Source: Prolixibacteraceae bacterium UBA6029
GTDB lineage: Bacteria > Bacteroidota > Bacteroidia > Bacteroidales > Prolixibacteraceae
NCBI GenBank assembly: GCA_002429385.1
Contig: DIZL01000005.1
Location: 62,001-126,000, forward strand
Direction: 5' to 3'
DNA: 64,000 nucleotides
Position numbers and translations under genes: made by a program. Positions within the stretch are counted from its first letter, which is position 1, and each line of letters starts with the position of its first letter. The notes beneath the pieces are model-generated. The model was given only the letters and a program-made list of their open reading frames with translations. It was not told where the DNA came from and ran no database searches. This document shows positions 61,804 to 64,000 of this stretch, in pieces.

Positions 61804-62212
61804 GCCCAGATCAACAAAATCACAAGAATGGTTAAGCTCCATTTTCTGAATAAACAAATACCACAGTTGTTGGCCGATTCTTTCTTTTGTATCGGACAAT
61901 CTAGAGTGAATAATTTTCATAATTTAACATTGCTTAAATGACAATTTACTGAGAATAATGTAGTAAATTGGTCGCTATTCAATCATCCTTAATATTTCCT
62001 TCATGAAACTAAAACATGAATTCTTATGGATACCAAATTTGAACAACATGATGGTTAAGTGAAAAGCACCTAAAGCCGAAAAAGAAAAACCAGTAGTATA
62101 AATCGGATGTAATCTATCTGAATTAAGCAAACCCCCTTGACCTCATTTGTGAAATTAGATTTGTCTGGTTAATTTTTTATAGTAAATGAACCAACTACTG
62201 TATATTTTTAAC

Positions 62213-62220
62213 TATTTTTG
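62213..62220 (+). promoter_or_regulatory. -7 promoter element of the repeat lipoprotein gene
   Basis: TATTTTTG matches TAnnTTTG, 26 bases before the ATG; no -33 box found. Confidence 0.35.
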
Positions 62221-62246
62221 CTAAGAACTAAGAGTCAACTAAATCC

Positions 62247-63989
62247 ATGAAAATCAATTCTTCATTTTGCCTGTTCTTAATACTTTTTTCATCCCTTTTA
62301 ATTAGTTGCAAAAAAGATATTATAAAAGTTGTTCCAACTACCTCCGTTGCATTAGTGACCAATATCACTGCTACTACGGCAACATGCGGTGGAGAGGTTA
62401 CCTCCGATGGAGGCGCATTAGTTTCCGCTAGGGGAGTTTGCTGGAGTATTTCCCAAAATCCAACAACTGCCAATGACAAAACAACCGATGGTACAGGTTT
62501 AGGTATTTTCACCAGATCCATTACAGGATTAACACCTGGGAAAACCTATAATATAGTAGCATATGCCATCAATTCAGTAGGAACTGGCTATAGTAGTCAG
62601 TCAACATTTACTACTTTAGTAATGGCCCCTATTTTGACAACTACCGAATTATCATCTATTACCTCAACCTCGGCTAGTAGTGGCGGAAATATCTCTAATG
62701 ATGGAGGATCGGCGATAACGACTCGTGGCGTTTGCTGGAGTACTAATCAGAATCCCACCATTGCTGACAATAAAACTACCAACGGGACGGGTACAGGCAG
62801 TTTCACAAGTTCTATTACCGGATTAATTCCGGGAAAGACATATTATATCAGAGCTTATGCTGCAAATATAATAGGAACAGCTTATGGAAATCAGATAACC
62901 ACAATCACTACTGCGATATTACCCACGATAACAACTAATGCTGTGTCAGATATAACATCAACGACTTCAAGAAGTGGAGGTAATATCACCAATGACGGTG
63001 GTGCTGAGGTAACTGTTCGTGGCATTTGCTGGAGTACTTCCCCAAATCCAACCATTGCCAATAACAAAACAAATGATGGTATAGGCTCTGGAAGTTTTAC
63101 AAGCCTCATTACTGGCCTAATTCAAGGTACGACCTATTATTTAAAGGCTTATGCAACTAACAGTATTGGTACTACCTACGGGAATCAGGTTACTACAACT
63201 ACCATGATTGTTTTGCCCGTACTAACAACAGCAACGATGTCAGACATCACCACAACAACAGCAACAAGTGGTGGTTATATCAGTAGTGATGGAGGTGCGG
63301 CAGTAACTGCACGTGGAGTTTGCTGGAGCACAAGTGCACCTCCTACATTAACCAACAGTAAAACTACTGATGGCACGGGAATTGAAAGTTTTACAAGCAG
63401 CCTTACCGGACTTACTGCAAATACAACTTATTATTTGAGGGCTTATGCAACTAATAGTGCAGGAACAGCTTATGGGAACCAGGCAAGCTTTACTACAACA
63501 GTACTTGCAATAGGACAATCTTATCAAGGTGGTATAATAGCTTATGTTTTACAACCAGGTGATCCTAATTACATAACAGGGGAAACACATGGTTTAATAG
63601 CCGCGCCGAACGACCAAAGCTCAGGTGTTGGCATACAATGGTACAATGGAAGTAATATAATAACAGGCGCAACTGCAATAGCATTAGGCACTGGAAATGC
63701 AAACACAAACACCATCGTTAGCAGTCAAGGAGCAGGAAATTATGCGGCTAAATTGTGTTATGATTTAATATTAGGTGGTTATAGCGATTGGTATTTACCT
63801 AGTCAAAATGAGTTGAACAAACTTTACCTAAATAAGATTGCAATTGGTGGGTTTTCCAGTAACCACTATTGGAGTTCAAGTGAGTACAATGATGGTTGGG
63901 CGTGGACACAATACTTCATGAATGGATACCAGGACTTCCTCATTAAGAGCATCAACTACTATAGTGTGCGTGCAGTTAGGGCTTTTTAA
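62247..63989 (+). CDS. Surface lipoprotein with four fibronectin-like repeats and a DUF1566 domain
   Basis: 580 residues. Lipobox LLISC with Cys21. Residues ~34-128, 129-225, 226-321 and 322-418 are four copies of a ~97-residue module (TATTATCGGEVTSDGGA, RGVCWS..NPT, GSFTSSITGL, TYYLRAYATNS.GTAYGNQ), probably Ig/fibronectin-type stalk domains. The last ~160 residues are a DUF1566/Lcl-type domain (GGIIAYVLQPGD, YSDWYLPSQNELNKLY, YWSSSEYNDGWAWTQYF, VRAVRAF), seen in C-type-lectin-like surface proteins. Likely adhesin; ligand unknown. Confidence 0.85.
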   Translation: MKINSSFCLFLILFSSLLISCKKDIIKVVPTTSVALVTNITATTATCGGEVTSDGGALVSARGVCWSISQNPTTANDKTTDGTGLGIFTRSITGLTPGKTYNIVAYAINSVGTGYSSQSTFTTLVMAPILTTTELSSITSTSASSGGNISNDGGSAITTRGVCWSTNQNPTIADNKTTNGTGTGSFTSSITGLIPGKTYYIRAYAANIIGTAYGNQITTITTAILPTITTNAVSDITSTTSRSGGNITNDGGAEVTVRGICWSTSPNPTIANNKTNDGIGSGSFTSLITGLIQGTTYYLKAYATNSIGTTYGNQVTTTTMIVLPVLTTATMSDITTTTATSGGYISSDGGAAVTARGVCWSTSAPPTLTNSKTTDGTGIESFTSSLTGLTANTTYYLRAYATNSAGTAYGNQASFTTTVLAIGQSYQGGIIAYVLQPGDPNYITGETHGLIAAPNDQSSGVGIQWYNGSNIITGATAIALGTGNANTNTIVSSQGAGNYAAKLCYDLILGGYSDWYLPSQNELNKLYLNKIAIGGFSSNHYWSSSEYNDGWAWTQYFMNGYQDFLIKSINYYSVRAVRAF

Positions 63990-64000
63990 TTTTTATTTTT

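Overview
The window looks like a chromosomal segment of a Bacteroidota bacterium, probably of the Bacteroidales/Marinilabiliales kind. Evidence: a complete sprA (type IX secretion outer-membrane translocon) directly after ruvA, a DUF4294 protein, an S46 dipeptidyl-peptidase, a DUF1566 lipoprotein with Bacteroidota-type surface repeats, few Shine-Dalgarno sites, and several TTTG / TAnnTTTG promoters. A class II (B12-dependent) ribonucleotide reductase and arginine deiminase fit an anaerobic or microaerobic life. No rRNA, tRNA, CRISPR array, integrase or transposase was recognised.

Layout. 1-8.1 kb: DUF4294 protein (cut by the window edge), arginine deiminase, a TrmH-family methyltransferase, an M23 peptidase, a YitT protein, ispE, a small exported protein and a split ThrE-type exporter. 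8.1-12.1 kb: a flavodoxin-reductase-like protein, rlmN, one copy of a 290-bp dispersed repeat, a membrane protein of unknown function, a 33-residue Lys-rich protein missed by length-limited gene finding, a decayed four-helix-bundle gene and a MazF-type toxin-antitoxin pair. 12.1-19.3 kb: a TetR-controlled efflux operon (TolC, HlyD, two ATPases, two permeases) with two palindromic operators flanking its promoter. 19.3-25.5 kb: MNT/HEPN pair, a PafA-like protein lacking its catalytic residues, SUI1, a cysteine-free Asp/Glu-racemase homologue, a serine hydrolase, a low-MW phosphatase and the second, inverted copy of the repeat. 25.5-34.8 kb: pdxA-ruvA-sprA. 34.8-42.3 kb: trpEGDCFBA behind a 500-bp leader with two tandem Trp-codon leader peptides, each followed by a terminator hairpin. 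42.3-50.2 kb: small protein, CPA2 antiporter, a striking 11-bp-phased inverted repeat, a metallophosphoesterase and glycosyltransferase, and a radical-SAM DNA repair pair. 50.2-64 kb: lipoprotein, SGNH hydrolase, nrdJ, waaA, RNase H, S46 peptidase, gltX, two RelE/ParE-type modules (one decayed) and a repeat-bearing lipoprotein.

The two most notable things are non-coding. First, the tandem attenuator in front of trpE: leader peptide plus terminator, twice, with a 7-bp antiterminator pairing visible for the second. Second, a group of intergenic elements built of short degenerate words in strict 7-, 10- or 11-bp phase, often written forward and then as reverse complement so that they can fold into hairpins. 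The longest (45401-45608) has nineteen units. All functional statements come from reading the sequence and from remembered family knowledge; no searches or folding calculations were run.
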